This document shows, one piece after another, positions 1-10,378 of a stretch of DNA of 64,000 nt. The position numbers were made by a program, and so were the translations under genes. The stretch comes from Bathynomus jamesi (taxonomy: Eukaryota > Arthropoda > Malacostraca > Isopoda > Cirolanidae): contig JAJOZX010001574.1 in the NCBI GenBank assembly GCA_023014485.1, positions 795,125-859,124 of the forward strand, written 5' to 3'. Position 1 is the stretch's first letter; every line of letters begins with the position of its first letter. Below the pieces are notes generated by a model that saw only the letters and a program-made list of their open reading frames with translations, was not told the origin of the DNA and did not search any database.

Positions 1-918
1 TGGGCTAATGTAGCGAGTGGCGTTCCTCAGGGTTCTGTATTGGGCCCCTTGCTTTTTCTTATATATATTAACGATTTAGATGTCGGCCTAGTCAGTACAG
101 TTTCAAAGTTTGCGGATGACACGAAGCTGGGTGGTAGGGCGATTAATGACGAAGATAGAGGTAAAATCCAGGAAGATCTGAATAAAATCGTTGATTGGTC
201 AATCACATGGCAAATGAGATTTAACGTCGATAAGTGTAAAATTTTGCATATAGGTTCCCGTAACGGTAATTTTGCGTATAGTATGTCAGGGAAAGAGTTA
301 ACAAGCGTAGAGCAGGAAAAAGATTTAGGAGTTATAGTCACTGGTGATTTAAAAGTAGCGAAACAAAGTACAGCAGCGGTCAATAAGGCGAACAAAGTGT
401 TAGGTTTTATAGCTCAGAATTTTGAGTACAAATCGCGCGATATTATAGTTCCTCTTTATAAATCATTAGTTAGACCCCATTTGGAGTACGCGATTCAATT
501 TTGGAATCTGCACATGCGCAAAGATATAGACAAAATCGAAAGAGTTCAAAGACGAGCAACTAAGATGATTCCGTCGCTTAGGTCAAAGTCGTACGAGGAT
601 AGGCTTAAGGAGCTAAAATTGACTACACTCGAGACTCGGAGGCTAAGGGGTGATCTAATCCAGGTGTTCAAAATTATGAATGGGTTCGATAACGTAGATA
701 GAGATAGCTTTTTCAAAATGTCTCAATATAATAGGACTAGAAATAACGGGTGTAAGTTGACAAGTAGAAGGTTCGAGACAACAGTTGCCAAAAACTTTTT
801 TACGCACAGAATAGTAAATAGCTGGAATAGTTTGCTGGTAGAAGTAATTAGTAGCACGTCTATAAACATGTTTAAAAATCGATTAGACGCATATGTTGAT
901 AGATTGGGTATAGTTTAA
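1..918 (+). CDS. LINE reverse transcriptase, C-terminal part (copy A)
   Basis: The frame is open from base 1 to the stop at 916-918, about 305 residues, and the true N-terminus lies outside the window. It would copy LINE RNA into DNA at a nicked target. The motif GVPQGS sits near residue 8 and the catalytic motif FADDTKL near residue 37. A thumb and C-terminal region follows, ending in a conserved stretch containing WNSL. The first ATG at base 40 is internal to the RT domain and is not a real start. No stop or frameshift is seen in the visible part. It differs from copy B at scattered residues, for example EL for DL near the SGK motif and RLGIV for RKGIV at the end, so the two copies are not a recent assembly duplicate. 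The CR1/L2 assignment rests on overall flavour. Confidence 0.85.
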   Translation, partial: WANVASGVPQGSVLGPLLFLIYINDLDVGLVSTVSKFADDTKLGGRAINDEDRGKIQEDLNKIVDWSITWQMRFNVDKCKILHIGSRNGNFAYSMSGKELTSVEQEKDLGVIVTGDLKVAKQSTAAVNKANKVLGFIAQNFEYKSRDIIVPLYKSLVRPHLEYAIQFWNLHMRKDIDKIERVQRRATKMIPSLRSKSYEDRLKELKLTTLETRRLRGDLIQVFKIMNGFDNVDRDSFFKMSQYNRTRNNGCKLTSRRFETTVAKNFFTHRIVNSWNSLLVEVISSTSINMFKNRLDAYVDRLGIV

Positions 919-1338
919 GGTAGTAAAATTAAGGCTTTGTGGGGATAGATCCCACAGCTCAACACAGGTGTTGTGGGATATAGGGAGGCAGCATCTTGGG
1001 TTAGGGGATACTCTCTGTCCTTACCCACCCCATTTAAAGAGATTCCTCTGCCGAGCGGTGCCCCCTATAGTACTGTGAGGTATTGAAAAACTCATGATCT
1101 TCACTTGCCCCACAAACACCTTTAAATGGGAGACTCAAAATGGGTGCACACAAATTTCTACATTACTGTACAGTCTTTACAGCCACACCTACACTTTTCC
1201 TCCTAAGTATATATATTGTAATGTATATGGTGGTAAATTTTGACTTGGTCCGTAATCGATATGGATCGTGACTTATTTTTGGTTGGATGGATACCGTAAT
1301 GAAATTGACTGGATCCTTTGGATCTGATATATTTGCAT
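1..1338 (+). mobile_element. CR1/L2-like LINE, 3' part (copy A)
   Basis: This is the 3' portion of a non-LTR retrotransposon, cut by the window edge. It holds the end of the reverse-transcriptase ORF (1-918) and a 3' UTR of about 420 bp. The whole segment is repeated with few substitutions at 2797-4127 in copy B. Copy B begins immediately where copy A ends, after the shared tail gatatatttgcatgtc, so the two copies are head to tail. Copy A carries about 10 bases near 1270-1285 that copy B lacks. Confidence 0.85.
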
Positions 1339-1339
1339 G

Positions 1340-3715
1340 TCGGAAGGTAATCGTTTAGTTAATTTTCTCGAGGATAGCTTTCTTATTCAAAAGGTTGGGG
1401 AACCTACGAGGTTGGACAGTGTTTTAGATTTAGTAATAACTACGGATGATAGGCTAATTACTGAGCTTCAAGTAATAGAACCGTTGAGCAATAGCGATCA
1501 CAATATGGTAGAGTTTGTCCTCACAGTAAGTCACTCGAAGCAATAGCGATCACAATATGGTAGAGTTTGTCCTCACAATAAGTCACTCGAAACCAACTAA
1601 CTCGACTAAAATTCCTAACTTCCAGCACGCAGACTTTAGTAAATTTCGAAATAAATTTTCACACGTCAATTGGGAAAACGTAATGGGGAACTCCAACGCA
1701 AAACTAATGTGGGAATCGTTCGTAACGCTATTTAGGACTATAAATGAGGAATGTGTACCGTACAAAATTAAGCGTGCGAAAGTAAACAACAAGCCCTTGT
1801 GGTTTACTTCTAGAGTAGGAGACATTATAAAGAGTAGAGATAGGGCTTATAGGCTATATAAGTGCGATAAAGATAATCTGTTGTTACGAAACAACTACAT
1901 ATCTCTAAGGCGTGAAGCTAAAAGTGTAATAAAAAAGTCAAAACGCGAATTTGAAATCTCCATAGCTCGTGACGGTAAAGAAAACCCCAAGCGATTCTTT
2001 CAATACGCCAATAATAGAAATCCAGTAAAAAGTGTCTTAGGACCATTAAAAAATGTAAATGGAGATCTAGTCTCTGAAAACAAGGAAATGGCTACCTTGC
2101 TAAACGAATTTTTTACGTCAGTTTTTACTATAGAAGATGTAACGAATATCCCTACGGTCATAGACATAATACCTTTTGATAATGGTAATATTTTGGATAA
2201 TATTGTCGTTAGTGAAGGGGAAGTAATGCGCTATATTGATAAAATGAAAACGCGTAAATCACCGGGCCCGGATTCCATATATCCCATACAACTAAAAGAA
2301 TTAAAAGATAGCATTGTTGTGCCGCTAACAAAGATTTTTAATGCGTCTATTTCTGAGGGGTGCGTACCAGATAATTTCAAGTTAGCAAACGAACACCTAT
2401 CTTTAAGAAAGGCGATAAAGGTGCGGCGGGAAATTATAGGCCAATCAGTTTAACGTCTGTTGTAGGTAAGCTACTGGAATCAATAATTAGGGATCGTATA
2501 GTCGAACACTTAGAAGTGCATAATCTGGTTAGAAATACGCAGCACGGTTTTAGGCGAAACAAATCTTGCTTAACTAATCTTTTAGAATTTTTCAAAAGCG
2601 TGGTTGACGTTTACGATAGACATCGGGCGGTTGATGTAGTGTATTTAGATTTTCAAAAAGCGTTTGACACCGTACCGCACAAAAGACTCATTGAAAAAAC
2701 TAAGGCTCATGGAATCAGGGGTGTAGTAATAAATTGGCTAGAAGAGTGGTTGCGAGGCAGGAAACAGAGGGTGGTCGTTGATGGAGCGGAGTCGTGTTGG
2801 GCTAATGTAGCGAGTGGCGTTCCTCAGGGTTCTGTATTGGGCCCCTTGCTTTTTCTTATATATATTAACGATTTAGATGTCGGCCTAGTCAGTACAGTTT
2901 CAAAGTTTGCGGATGACACGAAGCTGGGTGGTAGGGCGATTAATGACGAAGATAGAGGTAAAATTCAGGAAGATCTGAACAAAATCGTTGATTGGTCAAT
3001 CACATGGCAAATGAGATTTAACGTAGATAAGTGCAAAATTTTGCATATAGGTTCGCGTAACGGTAATTTTGCGTATAGTATGTCAGGGAAAGATTTAACA
3101 AACGTAGAGCAGGAAAAAGATTTAGAAGTTATAGTCACTGGTGATTTAAAAGTAGCAAAACAAAGTACAGCAGCGGTCAATAAGGCGAACAAAGTGTTAG
3201 GTTTTATAGCTCGAAATTTTGAGTACAAATCGCGCGATATTATAGTTCCTCTTTATAAATCATTAGTTAGACCCCATTTGGAGTACGCGGTCCAATTTTG
3301 GAATCCGCATATGCGCAAAGATATAGACAAAATGGAAAGAGTTCAAAGACGAGCAACTAAGATGATTCCGTCTCTTAGGTCAAAGTCGTACGAGGATTGG
3401 CTTAAGGAGTTAAAATTGACTACACTCGAGACTAGGAGGTTAAGGGGTGATCTAATCCAGGTTTTCAAAATTATGAATGGGTTTGATAACGTAAATAGAG
3501 ATAACTTTTTCGAAATATCTCAATATAATAGGACTAGAAATAACGGGTGTAAGTTGACAAGTAGAAGGTTCGAGACAGCAGTTGCGAAAAACTTTTTTAC
3601 GCATAGAATAGTAAATACCTGGAATAGTTTGCCGGTAGAAGTAATTAGTAGCACTTCTATAAACATGTTTAAAAATCGATTAGACGCGCATGTTGACAGA
3701 AAGGGTATAGTTTAA
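1340..3715 (+). pseudogene. LINE endonuclease/reverse transcriptase, frameshifted (copy B)
   Basis: The coding sequence runs in three pieces. The first (1340-1546) is the last part of an APE-type endonuclease, with the catalytic SNSDHN motif. A 52-bp tandem duplication at 1488-1591 then shifts the frame and repeats the SDHN motif. The second piece (1557-2390) is the linker and the start of the RT domain, including the motif KSPGPDS. A small indel near 2390 shifts the frame again, and the third piece runs to the stop at 3713-3715. The third piece has the RT motifs DFQKAFDTVPH, SGVPQGS and FADDTKL. The RT half from 2516 on is intact for 399 residues. The product cannot be full length because of the two frameshifts, so this copy is dead. 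Confidence 0.85.
1488..1591 (+). repeat. 52-bp tandem duplication inside LINE ORF
   Basis: Unit 1 is 1488-1539 and unit 2 is 1540-1591. They differ at one base (cagtaag versus caataag). Because 52 is not a multiple of three, the duplication breaks the LINE ORF exactly at the endonuclease SDHN motif. Confidence 0.9.
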
Positions 3716-4133
3716 GGTAGTAAAATTAAGGCTTTGTGGGGATAGATCCCACAGCTCAACACAAGTGTTGTGGGATATAGGGAGGCAGCGTCTTGGGTTA
3801 GGGGATACTCTCTGTCCTTACACACCCCATTTAAAGAGATTCCTCTGCCGAGCGGTGCCCCCCATAGTACTGTGAGGTATTGAAAAACTCATGATCTTCA
3901 CTTGCCCCACAAACACCTTTAAATGGGAGACCCATAATGGGTGCACACACATTTCTACATTACTGTACAGTCTTTACAGCCACACCTACACTTTTCCTCG
4001 TAAGTGTATATATTGTAATGTATATGGTTGTAAATTTTGACTTGGTCCGCAATCGATATGGACCGTGACTTGATGGATACCGTAATGAAATTGACTGGAT
4101 TCTTTGGATCTGATATATTTGCATGTCCGTTAT

Positions 4134-4803
4134 AAATAGATATAGAGTGTAACATATTTGTGGATAGTAGTCTATTATGACTTGATCCTCTGGATCCAGA
4201 GATTCTATCTTTAGTTTTAAATCGATAATTAATTAGTTTTAAATTGATAATTATTAGTTTCGTAAAAATTGGTCGTTGCCAATTTACCGGCAGTTTTTAC
4301 ATAAATTTCTTATGTTCTTGTGGTTCGGAACCCACGTAAAATTGTAGGTCCCCTCCGCCACCACGGAGGACATACACAATACACGATTACGAACACAGTT
4401 AGGTAGACCAGCCATGAGTGGATCCTAGGGTCTTTGTTGGTCTGAAACATTATAACATTATTATAACAAATAGATATAGAGTGTAACATATTTGTGGATA
4501 GTAGTCTATTATGACTTGATCCTCTGGATCCAGAGATTCTATCTTTAGTTTTAAATCGATAATTAATTAGTTTTAAATTGATAATTATTTAGTCTCGTAA
4601 AAATTAGTCGTTGCCAATGTACAGGCAGTTTTTACATAAATTTCTTATGTTCTTGTGGTTCGGAACCCACGTAAAATTGTAGGTCCCCTCCGCCACCACG
4701 CAGGACATACACAATGCACAATTACGAACACAGTTAGGTAGACCAGCCATGAGTGGATCCTAGGGTCTTTGTTGGTCTGAAACATTATAACATTATAACA
4801 TTA
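4134..4803 (+). repeat. 334-bp tandem repeat, two units, octamer tail
   Basis: Unit 1 starts at 4134 and unit 2 at 4468. Both run from aaatagatatagagtg to a tail built of acattataac repeats. Each unit ends in two or three copies of an ATTATAAC-like octamer. CR1/L2-type LINEs and SINEs they mobilise commonly end in short microsatellites of this kind, so these may be 3' ends of a retroelement inserted twice. No ORF is visible. Confidence 0.7.
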
Positions 4804-4820
4804 TACAGAACTTATAAACC

Positions 4821-5136
4821 GAAAAACGAATGAAAAAGGCAAGAAGGAAACAATCCAGAGACCATTGAGAAATTCGCACCGAGGTTAGATACCGTTCTCC
4901 CGACACCGGAAGGGCATTTTATTACAGGGTCCCACTTATAAGCACATTCGTACAAATTAAAACTATCTTCTTGTTCTCTACATAGAACAAGAAGATAGTT
5001 TTAATTTGTGCGAATGTACAGTGCTTACAAGAAGTCTCGCGCCTCTGTCTCGTCCCAAGCTAGTCTGTTAGGTATAAAATGGGCGGTCCTTATGGCAGCG
5101 GAGGTGTGTTCGGATTGGTGCACATAATTGCTCTAA
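4821..5136 (+). repeat. Left arm of a large inverted repeat pair
   Basis: The segment matches the reverse complement of 9467-9875. The match runs from the outer edge gaaaaacgaatgaa to the inner edge cacataattgctcta. It contains a TATA-like element (ggtataaaatggg, near 5070) and an internal 36-bp hairpin (4941-5018) that the right copy only partly retains. The sequences between the arms are a Tc1-like transposase and a hAT fragment. It could be a long-TIR element or two opposite copies of one dispersed repeat. Downstream of the TATA motif, aataaa occurs near 5190, so a solo-LTR origin is also possible. Confidence 0.7.
4941..5018. repeat. Near-perfect 36-bp hairpin
   Basis: The arms 4941-4976 and 4983-5018 are inverted copies around the short spacer ctacat. 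The arms contain aaaactatcttcttgttct and its reverse complement. Confidence 0.8.
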
Positions 5137-5993
5137 CGGTGTAAGAGATACTTAAATTCATGTGTGTATTATGCCATATGATGTGCGTAATAAATAATCA
5201 TTTTTAAATAGTTGGAGCGTTCAAGGTCATCTGTAATAATCTATAGACTACCCCTCAAGCCCATTCTCAACACTTAGATTCCCCTAAGACACAGGCGTCT
5301 TCAAGTAACATGAATGCGTAGAGATCTAAGGTGTTAGATTCCATATTATATAATTTATGTGCTAGGTTTAAGAACGCTGGCATTGAAGGATGAAAGGAAG
5401 GGACAGTAAAAGCGATAATAGGTTTAAGGAAGGAAGTGGAATGAGGATGGAGGTAAGCGTTGCTATGTCGAAGGAAACGAGGTTGAGTGGGGAATTACGA
5501 AGGGAGGAGGAAATGCTAAACACAAACTCAAATATTTATTTTAATGCCCTAGACCTACAAAGACAAAGAGCAAAATACCTTAAACTAACAATGAATTGAC
5601 AGAAACAGAAGAGTCTGGTCTTAGACGCACTGATAGGTTTAACGTATGTGGCTGGAGGCCGCCACTCAGAATTACCACTACTACCTAAGTCATAATAAGG
5701 TTATTTACTATGACAGAGTAGTCATGTGTAGTTATGGAAATAAAATATGATTATACTGTTGATGGCTGACAATATTCAGTTGGGAAATAAACTACTGCTG
5801 ACAATCTTTGGATCCTTGGCTTTTAAGACGAATTTTTTATGCATATGTTCAACAAAATAGAAAATTGGCTGATTATTATTACCATTCGAAGGGTTGGTAC
5901 GCTTCACAACCGAAATCAATTTCAGAAGGGGTGCATGATATCTTCATTTCCTTTATCGTCCCAGCACGCTTCACATAAGCCATTTACACAAAG
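5137..5993. other. No supported gene
   Basis: This stretch precedes the Tc1-like transposase. A 69-codon open frame at 5390-5599 is rich in K, R and E and matches nothing I recognise. I found no inverted ends for the downstream transposase here. Confidence 0.5.
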
Positions 5994-7028
5994 ATGGAAA
6001 GGCCGTCTGTGCACCACGAGACGACCCAGGCAATGCGGGGAGCAATGGTGACATTGCATGAATATGGTGTGCCAATAAGAGAAATATCAAGACGACTAGA
6101 CGTTCATCGAAGCACTGTGGAACGGTGGATTCATCGGTATGAAGCAGAAAACTCAATCGCTACTTTGTCGAGGTCTGGTCCTCCGCGTTCAACATCTCAA
6201 GAGGAAGATGCTGCGATTGTTAATTATGCCAGAGAGCATCCGTTTGTTCCAGCGACGCATATTTACAGACACCTGAACCTTCGTTGTAGCGCAAATACAG
6301 TGAACAACAGACTTCACGAGGCAGGGTATTTTTCTCGCCGTCCAGCTATAAAACCTGCATTGACGATTGAGCATAAAGAGGCGCGGATGGGATTTGCCTT
6401 GCAATACTTGCCGCAGGAGGAAGAATTCTGGAGAAAAGTTGTGTACTGTGACGAAAAAACATTTTCAACAGATAGTCATGGTTCCCTGCATTGTTGGAGG
6501 CAGCGCGGAAAACGCTATGAAGAAGGAAATGTTTTCCCGAGCAAACGTAGTGGTCACATCAATCTCGGTGTGTGGTGCTGGATGTCTGGCTATGGTATCG
6601 GAGAATTGACTCAAGTAGATGGACGCTTTACTGGACAGCAATATTGCCAGATACTGGAAGAGGTGCTGCTACCCAGTGTTCGTGCGTATCTGGTTCCAGC
6701 ACCGGAACCATTTTACTTAATGGAAGATAACAGTCCCATTCATAGGAGTAACGTTGTGAGAGCGTGGTACGAAGATCACCCAGAGATTATTAATCTAATT
6801 CTGCCACCACGTTCTCCTGATTTGAATCCGATTGAAAACCTTTGGGCAATAATGATTAACGAATGGGAACAACGCAATGAAAGAATATTTGAAGCACTTT
6901 TAGCTCACACGAGGAATAGTTGGGAGAGCTTACGCCGAACACCAAACATTCCCTACAATCTGGCCTCTTCTATGCCGCAACGATTGCAAGAAATTATTGA
7001 TGCTGGAGGAAGCTATACGAAATACTGA
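5994..7028 (+). CDS. Tc1-like transposase, DD35E, apparently intact
   Basis: The 344-codon frame has the full length expected of a Tc1/mariner (IS630-type) transposase and contains no stop or frameshift. Residues 15-60 form a helix-turn-helix (REISRRLDVHRSTVERWIHR). A second DNA-binding region follows to about residue 120. The DDE nuclease has its first Asp in VVYCDEKTFS, its second in LMEDNSPIH and Glu in SPDLNPIENLW. I count 35 residues between the second Asp and the Glu, one more than classical Tc1. The enzyme would cut and paste its own element at TA sites. Start choice: the ATG at 5994 puts the HTH at the usual distance. An overlapping frame (5839-6051) and a shadow frame (6367-6609) are not genes. 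Terminal inverted repeats were not found, so the element may be end-deleted. Confidence 0.88.
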   Translation: MERPSVHHETTQAMRGAMVTLHEYGVPIREISRRLDVHRSTVERWIHRYEAENSIATLSRSGPPRSTSQEEDAAIVNYAREHPFVPATHIYRHLNLRCSANTVNNRLHEAGYFSRRPAIKPALTIEHKEARMGFALQYLPQEEEFWRKVVYCDEKTFSTDSHGSLHCWRQRGKRYEEGNVFPSKRSGHINLGVWCWMSGYGIGELTQVDGRFTGQQYCQILEEVLLPSVRAYLVPAPEPFYLMEDNSPIHRSNVVRAWYEDHPEIINLILPPRSPDLNPIENLWAIMINEWEQRNERIFEALLAHTRNSWESLRRTPNIPYNLASSMPQRLQEIIDAGGSYTKY

Positions 7029-7764
7029 TGTTAAAGCCATACGTAAATGTGTATCGAATATATATTTAGGTTAATATAGAATTTTATTATATTTTTATGT
7101 TTGACATCTATAAAAGTATATATTGTGACCATGAAAGAACTTTACTTATCCTTAGTTAGAATCTTTTCTTGCAATGTCTACGCTCGTGGAGATGATAATA
7201 TATGCATTGTTGAAACAAACTATGAGAAGGTAATAGTTTCAGGAAAAAAATAAAAACTGGCAACATCGAGGTCATCACATGTTTATGGGAATTGTCATAT
7301 GATATGCTACCAAGAAACTCTTATATACTACTATATACAGTATACTATATTACGTAATAATTACGATGAACAAATCAAATGCAAATTTCTCTGATTCACG
7401 GCCCACCAGTCTTGCTTTAGACCAGTGCTGCAAAAACAAGCAAGTTGGTTAATCAATTATAAAATGAATTTATACAATTATAATTATCATCTATCATTTA
7501 AATTTTTTTGAAAATATATATTATAATCATTTATTTATAATATTAATATTTAATTATAAATTTAATTCAACATTGGTACAAGTTATTATTAAATTATTTA
7601 ATATTAATTATTTTATATTTTTATATTTTAATATTTTATTTAAATTATTATTAAATTACCCGATATTGGTACAAACTGGCACGAATCGTACGATGCTGTA
7701 AAAATAGTAAATTATATCAAGTCTCGAGCAGTGAATTCACACCTCTAAAATTCTCTGTGAGGAG
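7029..7764. other. AT-rich stretch without a gene
   Basis: The region from about 7440 to 7680 is almost only A and T. No open frame or repeat end could be recognised. It separates the Tc1 transposase from the hAT fragment. Confidence 0.6.
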
Positions 7765-8604
7765 ATGGGCAAAAATCATACTCAGTTGCTTTTGCACACT
7801 GAAGTGCGCTGGCTCTCACGAGGAAAGGTATTAACACGACTTTTTAAACTTAGGAATGAAGTGAGAAGTTTACTTAACAGCCGAAATTCAGACTTATTAA
7901 AATTTATAGAAAATGAGGAGTGGCTTTGTAAACTGAGTTATTTGGCAGATATATTCACCAAATTAAACGAACTTAATCTTCAACTTCAGGGGTATGACAA
8001 AAATATATTGCAGGTACAAAAAAAAGTCAAGGGATTTTTTTGGAAAGTTTTATACTGGATAAAGTGCATAGAAGACAATAATACCACACCTTTCCAAATA
8101 TTCAGCGAGTTCTGTCACGAAAACGAGTATCTTGTCAGTGACTCAGTTATGAATATTATAAAGCAGCATTTAGTGAGCCTTCGTGGATCATTTTTGCATT
8201 ACTTTCTATGTATTAATAGAGATTCCCCACAAAGTGAATGGATAACGAATCCGTTTTCGAACCTTGCTGTGTCTAATGCGGAGCTTCCCGCTCGTTTAAA
8301 AGAACAATTGATTGAATTGGCAGCTGACAGCTCACTTAAACATAAATTCAATGACTTTTCTGTCTCCGAGTTTTGGAAATTGGCCCATATTGAATACAAA
8401 GAATTAAGTGAATTTTCTATCAACAAACTACTTTCATTCCCGTCCACCTATTTATGTGAAAAGGGATTTTCGGCACTGACAGCTATCAAGTCGAAAGAAA
8501 GAAACCGCCTACATCCAGAAGCTTGCCTCATAATGGCACTCACAAATGTTCGTCCGCGAATAGAACAACTTGCTAGTGACAAACAGTCCCACCCATCGCA
8601 TTAA
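7765..8604 (+). pseudogene. hAT transposase C-terminal half (ZBED/Buster-like)
   Basis: The 279-codon frame corresponds to the C-terminal part of a hAT transposase of the group that gave rise to ZBED/FAM200-type host genes. It starts with LLLHTEVRWLSRGKV, the region with the conserved RW. It ends in the hAT dimerisation domain (FWKLAHIEY..., LLSFPSTYLCEKGFSALTAIK, then NVRPRIEQL). The BED zinc finger and the first catalytic Asp region are absent, since full proteins are about twice this length. No upstream frame supplies them, so it is either a 5'-deleted copy or a final exon whose earlier exons are gone. No stop interrupts the visible part. There is no sign of host exaptation beyond the open frame. 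Confidence 0.8.
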
Positions 8605-8747
8605 TTACTTGTAAGTATTTAAAATATATATTTTAAAAGCTCAGACGATTTCTAATTAACTGTATTAGATTCTAATATTTGCCTGAGTTAAAATTTGTGT
8701 AAATTGCTTGAGTTGTGTAAAATGTAAATTATATAATTAAAATGCTA

Positions 8748-8750
<3 letters not shown>

Positions 8751-8810
<60 letters not shown>

Positions 8811-8818
8811 TCAATAAT
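8751..8818. repeat. (TA)n microsatellite
   Basis: Uninterrupted TA dinucleotide tract. Confidence 0.97.
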
Positions 8819-9466
8819 TAGGTGGTCGTAAATAAAGATCGTTTGATAGCTTCATATTCTGTGTAAATTGTATAATAACAGTTTTATTTTGGAAACTGAG
8901 GGGGAGGAGGTACGCCATAATAAAAAAACAAACTAAATGGGTACGCCAAGGAAAAAGTTTGAACACCACTCCTTTAGACTAATGACTTTCATAAGATGGA
9001 ATAGGTTTAACATAGTTTGTTTAATAGGTTACCACTTAAAACAATGGATAAACTATCTGTTAGTGAGACAGACCGTGACTTCCTCGAAATGCAAGCGTGT
9101 GAGAGGTTCACTGAGGAATTCTTCACGTAGGATATATATCACAAACAACAATATTGACAACAATTCCCAACAATTACTTAATATCAATAATTGCATTTGA
9201 GCAAATGATTTAGACCTGCGTCAAAATAACTTAGTATCATGCCATGATTTGGGATATTTGCCGAATTAGTCGTTCTCTAGAGTCTACACTCTACAGTATA
9301 TATTGAGACGGTATAATGTAATGCCCAGCTAATATTATGATGACTAGGATTGCTCCATAACCATCCCAACATCCCGAAACGTGCTCCATTCTGCTTCTTA
9401 ATCATTTGTATTTTCAACACTAAAATGTAGCAGAAGTGACGTAATAATGGACGTCATTAATTGTGG
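8819..9466. other. No supported gene
   Basis: An 87-codon open frame at 8937-9200 is basic and Asn-rich with no recognisable domain. Otherwise nothing is seen. Confidence 0.5.
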
Positions 9467-9875
9467 TAGAGCAGTTATGTGCACCAATCCGAACACACCT
9501 CCGCTGCCATAAGGACCGCCCATTTTATACCTAACAGAGTAGCTTGGGACGAGACAGAAGCGTGAGACTTTTTGTAAGCACTGTACAACAATGTAATAAC
9601 CAATGTAATAATAAATTTATAATTTCTGTAATAAATAATGCAATATTAAATGTAATAAATTTAATAATAAATGTAATAATTATGTAAAAAAATAATAGAA
9701 TCTGTATGTTTAGAACAGGAAGATAGTTTTAAATTTGTGCGAATGTACTTAAAGCGGGTCCCTTTAATGAAAATGCCCTTCCGGTGTCTGGAGAACGGGA
9801 TCTAACCTAGGTGCGAATTTCTTAACGGTCGGTCCATGGACTGTTTTCCCTCTTGTTTTGGTTCATTCGTTTTTC
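9467..9875 (-). repeat. Right arm of the large inverted repeat pair
   Basis: This is the reverse complement of 4821-5136 from the inner edge (tagagcagttatgtgcac) to the outer edge (ttcattcgtttttc). It carries an extra AT-rich insertion of about 100 bp (9588-9715) built from aatgtaataa-like units at the place where the left arm has its hairpin. Confidence 0.7.
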
Positions 9876-9939
9876 TGTATCCACCCGAGGAGGATGCCAG
9901 TGGGCAGCATCGAAACTGTTGTGGAAATAAACTCTGTCT

Positions 9940-10131
9940 ATTAGAGTGGGTTTTTATTTTCATATTTTGACCTTCACGTAGAAAAAAGTGAAGTTTTTTG
10001 CATTTATTGTGAAAGGTTGTACGGAATCGTCGTTGCACCAGAGTAGGGGACTTCAACTCAGCCATCCATAACACACATTTCCCTTTTTTTGTGGGATAAA
10101 CATAATTCAATCTGAAACAAACAAAAAACAT
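9940..10131 (-). pseudogene. Possible N-terminal mariner-type DNA-binding relic
   Basis: On the minus strand a frame reads SPTLVQRRFRTTFH at about 10005-10055. This resembles the VQRRFR-type N-terminal helix of some mariner transposases (DUF4817). The rest of the frame shows no further domain, and it ends by running through the inverted-repeat arm. The resemblance is short, so this is tentative. Confidence 0.3.
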
Positions 10132-10242
10132 TATGACAAAAACTTATGCATATGGTGCAGTAACTGGCAAAGTTTCAATATTCTCACATTAATACTTTAA
10201 AAATTACAGAATTTCAAATTGTTTAATTTCGAATGGGACACC

Positions 10243-10245
<3 letters not shown>

Positions 10246-10282
<37 letters not shown>
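10246..10282. repeat. (TA)n microsatellite
   Basis: TA dinucleotide tract directly beside the SINE-like tail at 10283. Confidence 0.95.
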
Positions 10283-10287
<5 letters not shown>

Positions 10288-10372
10288 AAAAGGTTTATTG
10301 GCAGACTATAGTCCATATGACAAATATTATTATATAATGAGAGTTCACATACTACAGATTGAAATTTTACTC
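10283..10372 (-). repeat. SINE-like family B, partial copy
   Basis: The sequence shares ttggcagactatagtccata and following bases with 22800-22900, where a longer copy lies. Only the 3' end of the family is present here. Confidence 0.65.
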
Positions 10373-10378
10373 CGTCAA

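Larger units (their letters stand above)
1339..4127 (+). mobile_element. CR1/L2-like LINE, 5'-truncated (copy B)
   Basis: This copy starts abruptly inside the endonuclease domain, directly at the 3' end of copy A, and ends with the same tail gatatatttgcatgtc. It contains the end of the AP-endonuclease, the full RT domain and a 3' UTR of about 410 bp (3716-4127). The head-to-tail junction may come from tandem insertion or template jumping during reverse transcription. Confidence 0.85.

Noticed and set aside
4134..4803. CRISPR-like or satellite array
   Set aside because: There are only two units of 334 bp, with an octamer tail typical of retroelement ends.
5390..5599. Small basic protein gene
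   Set aside because: No domain, no homologous neighbour and poor start context. Left as an unexplained frame.
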